Positions 26,682 to 34,987 of a DNA stretch of 64,000 bases are shown piece after piece. The stretch lies in the NCBI GenBank assembly GCA_035999365.1, contig DASYGT010000054.1, positions 18,102 to 82,101 of the forward strand, given 5' to 3'. How positions within the stretch are numbered: the stretch's first letter is position 1; each line of letters begins with the position of its first letter. The position numbers and the translations under genes were made by a program. The stretch comes from DASYGT01 sp035999365 (GTDB taxonomy: Bacteria > Actinomycetota > Actinomycetes > Mycobacteriales > Jatrophihabitantaceae). The notes under the pieces were generated by a model that saw only the letters and a program-made list of their open reading frames with translations, did no database searches and had not been told where the DNA came from.

Positions 26682-28042
26682 CGGACCGGCCGACAGGGAT
26701 TCGGCGTGATCTGCGGGAGGGGCGTCTGCACCGGGACCGTCGTGGTCGGCACCGCCTTCGGGGTCGTGCGCACCGTGGCCTTCGGCGTGACGCGTGGCGT
26801 GATCGCAGGTTTCGGCGTGGGCGTCGGCGTCGGCGTCGTGATCGGTGTGGGCACGCACACCGGCAAGAGCTGGTTGTGCAGGTTCTGGACGATGTGCTCG
26901 GCGTCCTTCTCGCTGCTGGCGTTGATGCCGTCGTTGACCTGCGTGCGTACGGACGGATTGAGGTCGCTGATCACGAGATCGGTGTTCTTGTACACGTCGA
27001 AGAACTTCAGCGGACCGATCTCGGTGTTGACACCGCGGAAGATCGCGACCTCACTACCGTCACGCCCGACGAAGTAGTAGGTCTGCGTGAGGGCGTACGC
27101 GCCGGCCAGGGCACCGACGATCACCGCCAGCACGATCGCGATGACCAGCGGCGTGCGCCATATGCGCCTGCGCCGTGGCGGCTCCGCGATCTTGGCCGGC
27201 GGCGGCGCCTGCCGGCCGATGCGCGCGGCTCGCTCGGCGGGGCTCGAGTCACCGGGAATGTCCTGGGCGTTCGGGTCGAGCACGGCGCCGGCGATCACCG
27301 GGACGTCGTTGATCTCATCGCCCGCACGGGATTCGACGACGTCGGCCACGATCACCGTGACGTTGTCGGGGCCTCCCCCGCGCAGGGCAAGTTCGACGAG
27401 GCGGTCGGCGCCCTCCTGCGGGTCCGGGATGCGCAGGGTCTCGAGGATGGTGTCCGTCGAAACCACGTCGGACAAGCCGTCGGTGCAGAGCAGGTACCGA
27501 TCACCCGCGCGGGCCTCGCGGATCGAGACGTCGGGCTCGACCTCGGTTCCGAGCAGCGCGCGCAGGATCACGGACTTGCGGGGATGCTCCTTCGCCTCGT
27601 CCGGGGTGAGCTTGCCCGAGTCGACGAGGTACTGAACATAGGTGTCGTCGTGCGTGATCTGGGAGAGCAGATCGCCGCGCAGCAAGTACGCGCGCGAATC
27701 GCCGACGTGCACCAATCCGACCTGGGCCCCGAGGAACCGTAACGCCGTCAGCGTGGTGCCCATGCCCTCGAGGCCGGTGCTCTGCCGCACCGCTGCGGCA
27801 ATGCGCTCGTTCGCGTCGTGCACCGCGTCGTGCAACTCGCCGATCATGTTCGTTATCGGGCGATCCTCGTCGAGCCCCTCCAGCGCCCCGATGACGATCT
27901 TGCTGGCGACCTCACCGGCGGCGTGACCCCCCATGCCGTCGGCGATCGCGAGCAGCCGAGGCCCCGCGTAGACCGAGTCCTCGTTGTTCGAGCGCACCAG
28001 ACCGAGGTCCGAGCGCACCGCGTAGCGCAGGGTGAGAGCCAT
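26678..28042 (-). CDS. pstP: PP2C-family Ser/Thr protein phosphatase (PstP)
   Basis: A 454-residue phosphatase that reverses PknB phosphorylation. The PP2C core occupies about residues 1-240 with RSNNEDS (metal-binding Asp/Glu), ADGMGGH at 34-40, VGDSRAYL, TDGLSD and GGPDNVTV. A basic juxtamembrane segment (RRRRIWRT) precedes a single transmembrane helix near 296-318, followed by an extracytoplasmic tail of about 135 residues rich in Pro/Thr (repeated PTP) ending in a single Cys. It overlaps rodA by 4 bases and sits 3 bp after fhaB, so the cluster is a tight operon. Confidence 0.96.
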   Translation of the reverse strand: MALTLRYAVRSDLGLVRSNNEDSVYAGPRLLAIADGMGGHAAGEVASKIVIGALEGLDEDRPITNMIGELHDAVHDANERIAAAVRQSTGLEGMGTTLTALRFLGAQVGLVHVGDSRAYLLRGDLLSQITHDDTYVQYLVDSGKLTPDEAKEHPRKSVILRALLGTEVEPDVSIREARAGDRYLLCTDGLSDVVSTDTILETLRIPDPQEGADRLVELALRGGGPDNVTVIVADVVESRAGDEINDVPVIAGAVLDPNAQDIPGDSSPAERAARIGRQAPPPAKIAEPPRRRRIWRTPLVIAIVLAVIVGALAGAYALTQTYYFVGRDGSEVAIFRGVNTEIGPLKFFDVYKNTDLVISDLNPSVRTQVNDGINASSEKDAEHIVQNLHNQLLPVCVPTPITTPTPTPTPKPAITPRVTPKATVRTTPKAVPTTTVPVQTPLPQITPNPCRPVR

Positions 28043-28045
28043 GGG

Positions 28046-28519
28046 TCAGCGCAGCTCCAGCACCGTCTTGCCGATACGGATTGCGACGCCGGTGTCCAGC
28101 GGCACCGGCCCGTCGAGCTTGCGCTGACCGAGGTAGGTGCCGTTCGTCGAACCGAGGTCCTCGACGAGCCACATCCCGTCTTGCAGGCTGATCCGCGCGT
28201 GGCGGTTGCTCGCGTAGTCGTCGGTGAGCACGAGCGTCGAATCCGGAGCGCGGCCGATGAGAACCGGCGCGCCCGTGAGGTCGATCCGCGTCCCCATGAG
28301 GTCGCCCGCGGTCACGAGCAGATGGGTCGGGCCGTGAGACGTCGGTGCGGCAGCGGCGCGGCCGCCGCCACGGCGCCTGGCCGGTGGGGGCACGCCTACG
28401 CGAGGTTGCCCACTCGTGCGCAGATCGCCCCGGATCACCCGGATGGACGCGAGGACGAACAGCCACAGCAACGCGAGGAAGCCGAAGCGCATGACTTGAA
28501 GAGCGAGCGCGGAGTTCAT
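28046..28519 (-). CDS. fhaB: FHA-domain protein FhaB (FipA-type)
   Basis: A 157-residue protein with an N-terminal transmembrane helix (about 8-28) and a C-terminal forkhead-associated domain (about 85-157) that binds phosphothreonine: IGRAPDSTLVL, SNRHARI and LGSTNGTYL supply the canonical Gly-Arg, Ser and Asn-Gly contacts. In Actinobacteria FhaB is a substrate and adaptor of the PknA/PknB kinases at the growing cell wall. It lies in the usual order fhaA-fhaB-pstP, with 31 bp to fhaA and 3 bp to pstP. Confidence 0.94.
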   Translation of the reverse strand: MNSALALQVMRFGFLALLWLFVLASIRVIRGDLRTSGQPRVGVPPPARRRGGGRAAAAPTSHGPTHLLVTAGDLMGTRIDLTGAPVLIGRAPDSTLVLTDDYASNRHARISLQDGMWLVEDLGSTNGTYLGQRKLDGPVPLDTGVAIRIGKTVLELR

Positions 28520-28550
28520 GCAATCCCGATCCTGGGAGCCATCCGGACCG

Positions 28551-29435
28551 TCATCCCTGCTCGTGATGGAAGACGAGGCGGGTGTGCCCGGCGCGCAGGA
28601 CGTCGCCGTGGCGCAATACCTGGCTGCCGACCTCGTGGCCGTTGACCGTGGTGCCGTTCGTCGAGCCGAGGTCGTAGACGGTCGCGTAGTTGCCGTCGAA
28701 CTGGATGTCGAGATGCCGTCGTGAGATACCTTGGTCGAGCAGCTGCAGATCAGCGTCAGTACCCCGACCGACGACGTTGCTGCCGACGCGCAGGTCGAAC
28801 CGCTGATTGGTCTGGTCGACGACGATGCAGGCGCCCGGGCGCTGCCGGGCGGGCGGCGCGCCAGGCGGCGGCTGCGGCTGCGGCTGCGGCGAGTACTGCG
28901 GCTGCTGCGCAGCGGGCGCGGGCGGCGGGCTGTACGCAGCCGGCGCGGGGTAGGCGGCCGAGGGCGCTGGGGACGGCATGGCCGGTGGTCCGAATTCGGC
29001 GGCGCCGAGCCCTGGCACCACCGGAAGCGACAGTGAATCGTGCGGGCGCCGCCGAGGGGGCGCCTGCGACTCCATCCGCGAGGCCACCCCGAATACCCCC
29101 GTGTGGAGCTGCTCGTCCAGCGCGAGGTACACCTCGATGTCCCCGATGGTGTCCCACCGGTTCTCGTCGAGGTATTCCTGAACCAGCTCGGCGAGTGAGT
29201 TCGTGAGCTGCACTTCCCAAGGCACGAGGCGCTCGTAGTCCGAGGACGAGAGGGTCACGCGGTAGCGGTTCGGCGAGAGGACGCGGCCGTTACCCATGAC
29301 GTTGCGCTTGTCGGCCGCTTCGCGCTGCAGCGCGGTGCCGATCTCGACAGGCTCTACCTGACCCTTGAAGACTCGTGCGAACGCGCCGCCGACGAGGCCC
29401 TCGAGGCGGCGCTCGAACCGCTGAGCCAGGCTCAC
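28551..29435 (-). CDS. fhaA: DUF3662/FHA-domain protein FhaA
   Basis: A 294-residue protein with an N-terminal DUF3662 domain (about 1-115, LAQRFERRLEGLVGGAFARVFKG...VEPVEI) of unknown function, a disordered Pro/Gln/Ala linker (about 130-205, with short QP and AP repeats) and a C-terminal FHA domain (about 215-292) with VVGRGTDADL, ISRRHLDI and LGSTNGTTVNG. In mycobacteria FhaA binds the phosphorylated pseudokinase MviN/MurJ and modulates peptidoglycan synthesis. GTG start with GAGGAGG just upstream; first gene of the operon. tRNA-Leu lies upstream on the other strand. Confidence 0.95.
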   Translation of the reverse strand: MSLAQRFERRLEGLVGGAFARVFKGQVEPVEIGTALQREAADKRNVMGNGRVLSPNRYRVTLSSSDYERLVPWEVQLTNSLAELVQEYLDENRWDTIGDIEVYLALDEQLHTGVFGVASRMESQAPPRRRPHDSLSLPVVPGLGAAEFGPPAMPSPAPSAAYPAPAAYSPPPAPAAQQPQYSPQPQPQPPPGAPPARQRPGACIVVDQTNQRFDLRVGSNVVGRGTDADLQLLDQGISRRHLDIQFDGNYATVYDLGSTNGTTVNGHEVGSQVLRHGDVLRAGHTRLVFHHEQG

Positions 29436-29628
29436 GTCGTCCTCCTCGACCTGTTACGCGCGCGGGGCGCGAGTAAAGAGCATGTGACCCCACACGCTGC
29501 AGCGAGTCTACTGGGCAGGGCCTTGGCGCCCGCCAAATCCGGGGCTTCGTGCGTGCTACCGTTGCCCCTTGGCCCGTCTGCGGGAGCCCGACTAGGTGTT
29601 CCCGATCGACGCGGCCATATCACTGCCG

Positions 29629-29714
29629 GGGCAAGTGGCGGAATGGCAGACGCGCACGGTTCAGGTCCGTGTGTCCGAAAGGACGTGGGGGTTCAACTCC
29701 CCCCTTGCCCACCA
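29629..29714 (+). tRNA. tRNA-Leu (anticodon CAG)
   Basis: A complete cloverleaf with a long variable arm. Acceptor GGGCAAG (29629-29635) pairs with CTTGCCC (29704-29710); discriminator A and an encoded CCA follow (29711-29714). D stem GCG/CGC, anticodon stem CACGG/CCGTG around loop TTCAGGT (anticodon CAG at 29662-29664), variable stem GTCC/GGAC with GAAA loop, T stem GGGGG/CCCCC. It decodes CUG, the dominant Leu codon here. A tRNA next to fhaA is a familiar arrangement in Actinobacteria. Confidence 0.97.
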
Positions 29715-29804
29715 ATCTGTGTGCGGGAACACACCGCAGGCTGAGACGGCGTCCGGTCGATCCTTGCCGGATAGACCGAGCCCGTTCGGTGGTAGGACGG
29801 ACGC

Positions 29805-31436
29805 ATGGATCTCCTCGGCGACGCGATGAACCTGCTCGGCCGGGCCGGCACCGAGGCACGATATGCCGCGACCCTGCTCAAAGCCCGCGGACCAGGGGTC
29901 GCGATGACGCCACCTCACCGCCTGCCCACGGTGCTCCGCTCGCTGGACGCCTACGGTCCGATCGCCGCAGCCATCGCCCTGGCCGCGGCGTCGCAGCCGG
30001 ACCACCCCGCGATCCACGACGAGCGCGGCGCGATCACGTTCGACGAACTCGAACGTCACAGCAACGCCCTGGCCAACGCGTTGCTCGAACGGGGCTTCGA
30101 GCCGGGGCAGGCGATGGGCATCCTCGCCCGAAACCATCGCGGCCTGTTCGAGGCGATTGTTGCCGCCGCCAAGCTCGGGGCGCGCACGCTGCTGCTCAAT
30201 ACCGACTTCGCCGGCCCGCAACTGGTCGACGTGTGCAAACGCGAGGAGGTCGCGGTCCTCGTCCACGACGAGGAGTTCACCGACATCGCGGCCGGGTACG
30301 AGCCACCGCTCGGTGAGGTGCTCGCGTGGACCGACGGTGACCCGGGCGATCGGCTGAGCATCGATTCGCTGATCGCGGAGGGCAACGACCGCCCGCCTCC
30401 CAGGCCGAGGCACAAGCAGCGCATCGTGCTGCTGACGAGCGGCACGACGGGCACACCGAAGGGGGCGCCGCGCGACCTGGCGCTGTCGATGGTCATCCCG
30501 GGCGGTTACCTCTCGAAGATCCCGCTTCGCTCCGGCCGCACGGTGCTGCTCGCCGCCCCGGCCTTCCATGCGTGGGGCATGTTGAGTTCGGTGCTCGCAC
30601 TCGGCCTCGGCAACACCGTGGTGATCACCCGGCGGTTCGACCCCAAGTTCACCATCGCAGCCTTGGAGCATCACGGCTGCGATGCCCTCATCACCGTCCC
30701 TGTACTTCTATCCCGGTTGCTGGACGCCGGTGCAGATGAAATCCGCTCGCACGACCTGTCGGCCCTGCGAATCATCGCGGTCTCCGGCTCGGCGCTCGAT
30801 CCCGACCTGGCGAACCGCACCATGGATCTGCTCGGTGACATCGTCTACAACCTCTATGGCTCGACGGAGGTCGCGTACGCGACGATCGCGACCCCAGCTG
30901 ATCTGCGTGCGGCGCCGGGCACCGTGGGACGCCCGCCGTACGGCACGACGATCACGCTGCTCGATCCGGAGGGCAACGAGGTTCGTCACGGTGAGACCGG
31001 GCGGATCTTCGTCGCCAACTCGATCCATTTCGAGGGCTACACCGGTGGCGGTAGCAAGGAAACGATCGCCGGGATGATGTCGACCGGCGACGTCGGCCAT
31101 CTCGACGACGAGGGCCGACTGTTCGTCGACGGTCGCGACGACGACATGATCGTTTCCGGCGGAGAGAACGTCTTCCCCCGCGAGATCGAGGAGCTGCTCG
31201 GCGCACACGAAGCCATCTCCGAAGCCGCCGTCGTGGGCGTCGACGACGCGGATTACGGCAAGCGGCTCAAGGCGTTCGTGGTTCTCGCCGACGGTGCGGA
31301 TCTCGACGACGAGGCTGTGCGCTCCTACGTGAAGTCCAACCTCGCCCGCTACAAGGTGCCGCGCGAAGTCGTCTTCCTCGACGAGCTACCGCGCAATCCT
31401 GCGGGGAAGATCGTCAAGCGCGACCTGCCGGACTGA
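29805..31436 (+). CDS. Fatty-acyl-CoA synthetase (AMP-forming, FadD type)
   Basis: A 543-residue adenylate-forming enzyme that activates a carboxylic acid (probably a medium- or long-chain fatty acid) with ATP and CoA. The phosphate-binding motif LLTSGTTGTPKG is near residues 208-219, followed by YGSTEVAYAT (A5), STGDVGHLDDEG, DGRDDDMIVSGGENVFPREIEE and the catalytic lysine in NPAGKIVKRDL at the C-terminus. The overall form resembles mycobacterial FadD2/FadD12. The chain length preference cannot be read from the sequence. Starts 90 bp after the tRNA; its stop is 8 bp from that of the convergent adk gene. Confidence 0.9.
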   Translation: MDLLGDAMNLLGRAGTEARYAATLLKARGPGVAMTPPHRLPTVLRSLDAYGPIAAAIALAAASQPDHPAIHDERGAITFDELERHSNALANALLERGFEPGQAMGILARNHRGLFEAIVAAAKLGARTLLLNTDFAGPQLVDVCKREEVAVLVHDEEFTDIAAGYEPPLGEVLAWTDGDPGDRLSIDSLIAEGNDRPPPRPRHKQRIVLLTSGTTGTPKGAPRDLALSMVIPGGYLSKIPLRSGRTVLLAAPAFHAWGMLSSVLALGLGNTVVITRRFDPKFTIAALEHHGCDALITVPVLLSRLLDAGADEIRSHDLSALRIIAVSGSALDPDLANRTMDLLGDIVYNLYGSTEVAYATIATPADLRAAPGTVGRPPYGTTITLLDPEGNEVRHGETGRIFVANSIHFEGYTGGGSKETIAGMMSTGDVGHLDDEGRLFVDGRDDDMIVSGGENVFPREIEELLGAHEAISEAAVVGVDDADYGKRLKAFVVLADGADLDDEAVRSYVKSNLARYKVPREVVFLDELPRNPAGKIVKRDLPD

Positions 31437-31444
31437 GTGGCGCG

Positions 31445-32017
31445 CTAGCCGCGCAGTGGTTCGAGGACGGCGAGGATTGCGGCCGTCACCTCGTCCTCAC
31501 CCCGGTTCGCGTCGATGACGTGCAGCAGTCCTCGCTGGCGGTAGTACTCGACGAGCGGGTGGGTGGCCTCGTCGAACACCTGAAGGCGATTCGTCACCGT
31601 TTCGGGGTTGTCGTCGGCACGCCCCTCGACAGCCGCGCGCGCGAGAATCCGGCGGATCAGCTCCTCTCGCGGCGCGTCGAGGTAGATGACCGCGTCGGGT
31701 GAGGCCCCGGCCCGTTCGGCGAGTGCCCGCGCCTCGACGGCCTGATCGACGGAACGGGGAAAGCCGTCCAGCAGGTAGCCGTGAACCTCTGAGGCGGCCA
31801 GTACCCGCGGCATGAGCAGGCTCAGGATCACGACATCGGGGACCAGATCACCCCGCTTCATGAAATCGGCAACCTGCCGGCCGAGCGGCGTCGCGTTCGC
31901 GACCTCGGCGCGCAGCAGATCGCCCGCCGCAATGTGCTCGAGACCCAGTTGATCGGCAAGGCGCTCGCCCTGGGTGCCCTTGCCTGATCCCGGCGGTCCG
32001 ATGAGCAGGACGTTCAC
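31445..32017 (-). CDS. adk: Adenylate kinase (short form)
   Basis: A 190-residue nucleotide kinase (AMP + ATP to 2 ADP) with P-loop GPPGSGKGT at residues 7-15, AMP-binding DLLRAEV, GYLLDGFPRS and the short lid segment RRILARAAVEGRADDNPETVTNRL. The long lid found in E. coli is missing, as in other actinobacterial Adk. Start is the GTG at 32017, directly before the first beta strand VNVLLIG. The gene is usually beside secY in bacteria; here it is separate, next to a fadD and a thioesterase, so it may be an extra copy or a relocated one. Confidence 0.9.
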   Translation of the reverse strand: MNVLLIGPPGSGKGTQGERLADQLGLEHIAAGDLLRAEVANATPLGRQVADFMKRGDLVPDVVILSLLMPRVLAASEVHGYLLDGFPRSVDQAVEARALAERAGASPDAVIYLDAPREELIRRILARAAVEGRADDNPETVTNRLQVFDEATHPLVEYYRQRGLLHVIDANRGEDEVTAAILAVLEPLRG

Positions 32018-32085
32018 GACGCGACTCCCACGTTCTGCATGCCGACACCCTGGCACCTGATTCGAGGAAACGCTATCGCCACCGC

Positions 32086-32934
32086 TCAGCGCCGAGTTGG
32101 CAGTAGCGCCAGCTGACGCGACTGCGCGACCAGGCGCCCGGTGCTGTCCCAGATCTCGAAATCCTCGTCGTGGAAGCCATCGATCACGTGCTGCGTACTC
32201 GCCCGGCAGGCGAGCCATCCAGGTGCGGGGACGCCTCTGACGTGCACTGTGAGTTCGATCGTCGTCGAGCCTGCCTCGCCGAGATCGATCACGGGCGGTG
32301 TGGCCATGTCGACCATCGCCGCCAGCGCCAGCGTGTCGGCATCACGCACTCTGCCGCTCTCGTCAGGCGCGAACCGCATCCAGAACTGATCGCTGAGGCG
32401 GCCTTGCGGTTCGCCCCGCCGCCAGCCCGGGAGTTCGACATACCGGAATTCCAGTCGGTCAGCGAGGGAGAATCCGGGCACGTCGGCGCGCGTCGCGAGC
32501 CCGAGGCAGTCGGCGGGGGGCGGTAGCTCGGGCGCGTGATTGCGCACCTCGGTCCGGCCGGCCGCGCTGCCGAGGTCGGCGAACGTGGCGACGACCCTGA
32601 CGCGCTCTTTTCCCTCCTGGATCAGCCGGCCAGCGACGGTAGACAGCCGCCGTCCCGATCGGATGCGCTCGACGCGGACTTCGGCCGGGCCGAATCGCAC
32701 CCGCGAGAGGTAGGTCGCCGATACCGCGATCGGATCGGCGTGCCCTGCGTCGGCGCGCAGTGCGCGCAGGCACAGGGCGAGTGCATAGCCGCCGTTGGCG
32801 AATCCCCCGCCTGCGCCGAGCAGCCCCCAACGCTCGCTGACCGCCGCCGCGAAACGCCCCTCCCCGAGGGACGTCACTGCCGTGTCGACGTCGAACGGGT
32901 GCCCCGACTCGGCCGCGAGATCCGCACCTCCCAC
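32086..32934 (-). CDS. Acyl-CoA thioesterase family protein (double hotdog, TesB-like)
   Basis: A 282-residue protein of the TesB/acyl-CoA thioesterase-like family with two hotdog halves. Recognisable features: FANGGYALALCLRAL, DPIAVSATYLSRVRFGPAEVRVERIRSGRRLSTVAGRLIQEGKERVRVVATF in the N-terminal half, and DTLALAAMVDMATPPVIDLGEAGSTTIELTVHVRGVPAPGWLACRASTQHVIDGFHDEDFEIWDSTGRLVAQSRQLAL in the C-terminal half. It should hydrolyse or bind acyl-CoA thioesters. GTG at 32934 is chosen because GGGAGGT lies 6-12 bases upstream; an ATG at 32985 is in frame but lacks such a site and would overlap the divergent gene's promoter region. Confidence 0.85.
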   Translation of the reverse strand: MGGADLAAESGHPFDVDTAVTSLGEGRFAAAVSERWGLLGAGGGFANGGYALALCLRALRADAGHADPIAVSATYLSRVRFGPAEVRVERIRSGRRLSTVAGRLIQEGKERVRVVATFADLGSAAGRTEVRNHAPELPPPADCLGLATRADVPGFSLADRLEFRYVELPGWRRGEPQGRLSDQFWMRFAPDESGRVRDADTLALAAMVDMATPPVIDLGEAGSTTIELTVHVRGVPAPGWLACRASTQHVIDGFHDEDFEIWDSTGRLVAQSRQLALLPTRR

Positions 32935-32987
32935 GCCTGCACCTCCCGCCGGTCGACTGCGCGATGTCGACGACAAGGATGGCATCC

Positions 32988-33272
32988 ATGGAGATGACTG
33001 GGTGGTTGACCGGGCAGGTGTTCCTCCAGACGGTGGACGATAAGGAGGTCGCAGCGATCGGCGAGTTCCTCAACGCCCGCTCGATCGCGTTTCAGGTTCT
33101 GACGCTGAGTGAACGAATGCAGCTCGACCCTGCTGACCCGCGCGGATCGGTGTCGACGGACCGGTTCAGCGTCGCCGTGCAACTCGCCGGCTTTCCGCAG
33201 GTGGTCGGACCCGTGCTCAGCGACCTCATCCAGCGTGCGCACGGCGGCGGCTGGGATGCTGGGAGTGGATGA
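32988..33272 (+). CDS. Small conserved-looking protein of unknown function
   Basis: A 94-residue soluble protein: MEMTGWLTGQVFLQTVDDKEVAAIGEFLNARSIAFQVLTLSERMQ..., mixed alpha/beta, with no signal peptide, membrane segment or cysteine. The ATG at 32988 is preferred because AAGGA (32975-32979) lies 8 bases before it; ATGs at 32964 and 32979 are in frame but lack a ribosome-binding site. It is divergent from the thioesterase gene (53-bp gap) and 66 bp upstream of the HtrA-like protease gene on the same strand. I do not recognise the family. Confidence 0.6.
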   Translation: MEMTGWLTGQVFLQTVDDKEVAAIGEFLNARSIAFQVLTLSERMQLDPADPRGSVSTDRFSVAVQLAGFPQVVGPVLSDLIQRAHGGGWDAGSG

Positions 33273-33338
33273 CCGTTCTTGCGTCGCGCTTGCAGCACGC
33301 ACAGCTGCGGCACAAGCTCGGTCCGGAAGGTTGACGGT

Positions 33339-34541
33339 ATGGGCGTGAACTATGGCGACGGGCCTCAGTACCCGTCTTACGACTTCGGCGGATACCCACC
33401 TCCCCCGTACTCATCTGTTCCGGTTCCCGAACCGTCCGCGCCCGGTCCGGTCGCGCCGCCGCCTCAGCGCCGCATGCTGCTGGCCACCGCGCTCACAGCG
33501 GCCGTGGTCGGAGCGGTGACCGGAGCCGGCACCGTGGCCCTGACGCGCGACCACGGGTCGAACAGTCCGGCCGGGTTGACGTTCAGCACGCAAACGGCAC
33601 CGGCCGTGAAAGTCGATGGCAGCGTGTCCGCGGCCGCGGCGACGATCGGTCCCAGCGTGGTCACGATCAAGGTCGCCTCCGCCCAAGAGCAGGACACCGG
33701 CTCGGGCGTGGTCATTCGACAGGACGGCTATGTCCTCACGAACAATCATGTGATCGCGAATGCGTCCGGCGCCACATTGACCGTCACGCTCAAGGACGGC
33801 CGCCAGACCACAGGCAAGGTCGTCGGAGCGGATCCCTCGGACGACCTGGCAGTTGTCAAGATCGGCTTCACTGGTTTGCGTGCGGCGACCTTCGCGCCGT
33901 CGGCATCCCTCGTCGTCGGCCAGACCGTCGTCGCAGTCGGTGCACCGCTCGGGCTGTCCGACACCGTCACGTCCGGGATCGTGAGTAACACGGCACGACC
34001 CGTGCAGACCGGCGACGGTTCGACGTCCGGCGCCGTCTTCAATGCGGTGCAGACCGACGCGGCGATCAACCCGGGCAACTCCGGTGGTCCCTTGGTCAAC
34101 CTGGCCGGAGCGGTGGTCGGTATCAACGCCGCCATCGCGACGGACCAGTCACAAGGCGGCCTGCAAATCCCCGGGCAGAGCACGACGGGGAACATCGGAA
34201 TCGGCTTCGCGATCCCGTCGGACGAGGCTGCGCGGATCGCAGGAGAGCTGATCACGAGCGGAAAGGCGCGGCACGCCGTCATGGGGATCACGGTCGGCAA
34301 CGGCTCTGGGTCGGCGACCGGCGCAACCGTCAAGACCGTCAACGCGAATGGTCCTGCGGCTAACGCCGGGATCAAGGCAGGCGATGTGGTGATCAAGCTG
34401 GACAGCCAGTTGATCGCCGACGCCAACGCATTGGTCGCTGCAGTCCGTTCCCACGCGCCGGGCGACACGGTGACGGCCACGGTCCGCCGAGGGGGGAGCA
34501 CGCACGTGGTCACTGTCCGGTTGGGTTCTGCTGCGAGCTGA
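33339..34541 (+). CDS. HtrA/DegP-like serine protease with PDZ domain
   Basis: A 400-residue S1C-type serine protease anchored to the membrane and facing outward. The N-terminal cytosolic tail is rich in Pro/Tyr/Gly (YPSYDFGGYPPPPYSS), a transmembrane segment lies about 47-68, and the trypsin-like domain carries the catalytic triad His137 (NNHV), Asp169 (SDDLAVV) and Ser248 (GNSGGPL). A C-terminal PDZ domain (about 310-395, PAANAGIKAGDVVIKLDS) completes the protein. Role: degradation or refolding of misfolded exported proteins. ATG at 33339 with GGAAGG 8 bases upstream. The gene is followed by the 446-bp intergenic region that contains the candidate structured RNA. Confidence 0.92.
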   Translation: MGVNYGDGPQYPSYDFGGYPPPPYSSVPVPEPSAPGPVAPPPQRRMLLATALTAAVVGAVTGAGTVALTRDHGSNSPAGLTFSTQTAPAVKVDGSVSAAAATIGPSVVTIKVASAQEQDTGSGVVIRQDGYVLTNNHVIANASGATLTVTLKDGRQTTGKVVGADPSDDLAVVKIGFTGLRAATFAPSASLVVGQTVVAVGAPLGLSDTVTSGIVSNTARPVQTGDGSTSGAVFNAVQTDAAINPGNSGGPLVNLAGAVVGINAAIATDQSQGGLQIPGQSTTGNIGIGFAIPSDEAARIAGELITSGKARHAVMGITVGNGSGSATGATVKTVNANGPAANAGIKAGDVVIKLDSQLIADANALVAAVRSHAPGDTVTATVRRGGSTHVVTVRLGSAAS

Positions 34542-34602
34542 GCCGTGGGGGCTGGCCCGAAACGCGCGAACTTAAGAATTTGTCCTTGTCGGTACTTAGG
34601 TA

Positions 34603-34632
34603 TTGACTTAACACCGACCTTACGTTCATAGT
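34603..34632 (+). promoter_or_regulatory. Candidate promoter for the C-rich-loop RNA
   Basis: TTGACT (34603-34608) matches the -35 consensus at 5 of 6 positions; after an 18-base spacer CATAGT (34627-34632) matches the -10 at 4 of 6. It lies in an AT-rich patch just before the structured region and no protein gene starts downstream on this strand for about 700 bp. Confidence 0.5.
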
Positions 34633-34638
34633 GAACGA

Positions 34639-34905
34639 GCACGAAGGGCAAGCCGAAAACTTAACCAAGATCACACACCACAACGGCGTGGCGAGCGATC
34701 ACGACAGAGCGATCAGTCGGGTTGGGAACGGCGCGCAATTCGGCCACGAACTGCCGGAAGACATCCGGGGAAACCCCCGCTCCCCGGATGCGACCGGCGG
34801 CTCGGTGCCTTCGAACTCGGTGAAACCCCCGCTCACCGAAATGAAGGCACCGGACCACGAAGTCGAAGCCCCCGGTAGAACCCCCGCCTACCGGGGGCTT
34901 CGACA
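34639..34905 (+). ncRNA. Candidate small RNA with three C-rich-loop hairpins (6C-like)
   Basis: Three consecutive hairpins share a loop. Hairpin 1: 9-bp perfect stem (34762-34770 / 34782-34790), loop AAACCCCCGCT. Hairpin 2: outer 9-bp stem (34804-34812 / 34843-34851), inner 6-bp stem (34817-34822 / 34834-34839), with the same 11-base loop. Hairpin 3: 17-bp perfect stem (34862-34878 / 34888-34904), loop AACCCCCGC; it may double as terminator. The stems differ completely in sequence while the loops are nearly identical, which is what selection on an RNA would leave. Actinobacterial 6C RNAs display C-runs in paired hairpin loops and base-pair with G-rich mRNA regions; this element has five Cs per loop and three hairpins, so membership is an inference. 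The 5' end is taken from the predicted promoter and is uncertain. Strand is assumed from the promoter. Confidence 0.65.
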
Positions 34906-34987
34906 TGTCCAGGTCTGGCCTGGATACGCAGAGACGCGTGCGCCGGTCCGAAGGTCCCGGCCGTCGGGCGGCGCACCACTTCGTTGG

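Noticed and set aside
26876..28645. Open frames antisense to pstP and fhaB
   Set aside because: Composition and lack of start signals mark them as shadows of the true genes; the opposite strand encodes motifs of known families.
29661..30674. 337-codon antisense frame over the acyl-CoA synthetase and tRNA-Leu
   Set aside because: It crosses the tRNA gene and the conserved AMP-binding enzyme, so it cannot be a real gene.
31438..31455. GCGCG-CTAGC-CGCGC repeat between fadD and adk
   Set aside because: Stem of 5 bp in very GC-rich DNA; could be chance, so not listed as a terminator.
34906..34987. Possible further structure after hairpin 3 (TCCAGG/CCTGGA repeat)
   Set aside because: A 6-bp repeat alone is not significant here and does not share the C-rich loop.
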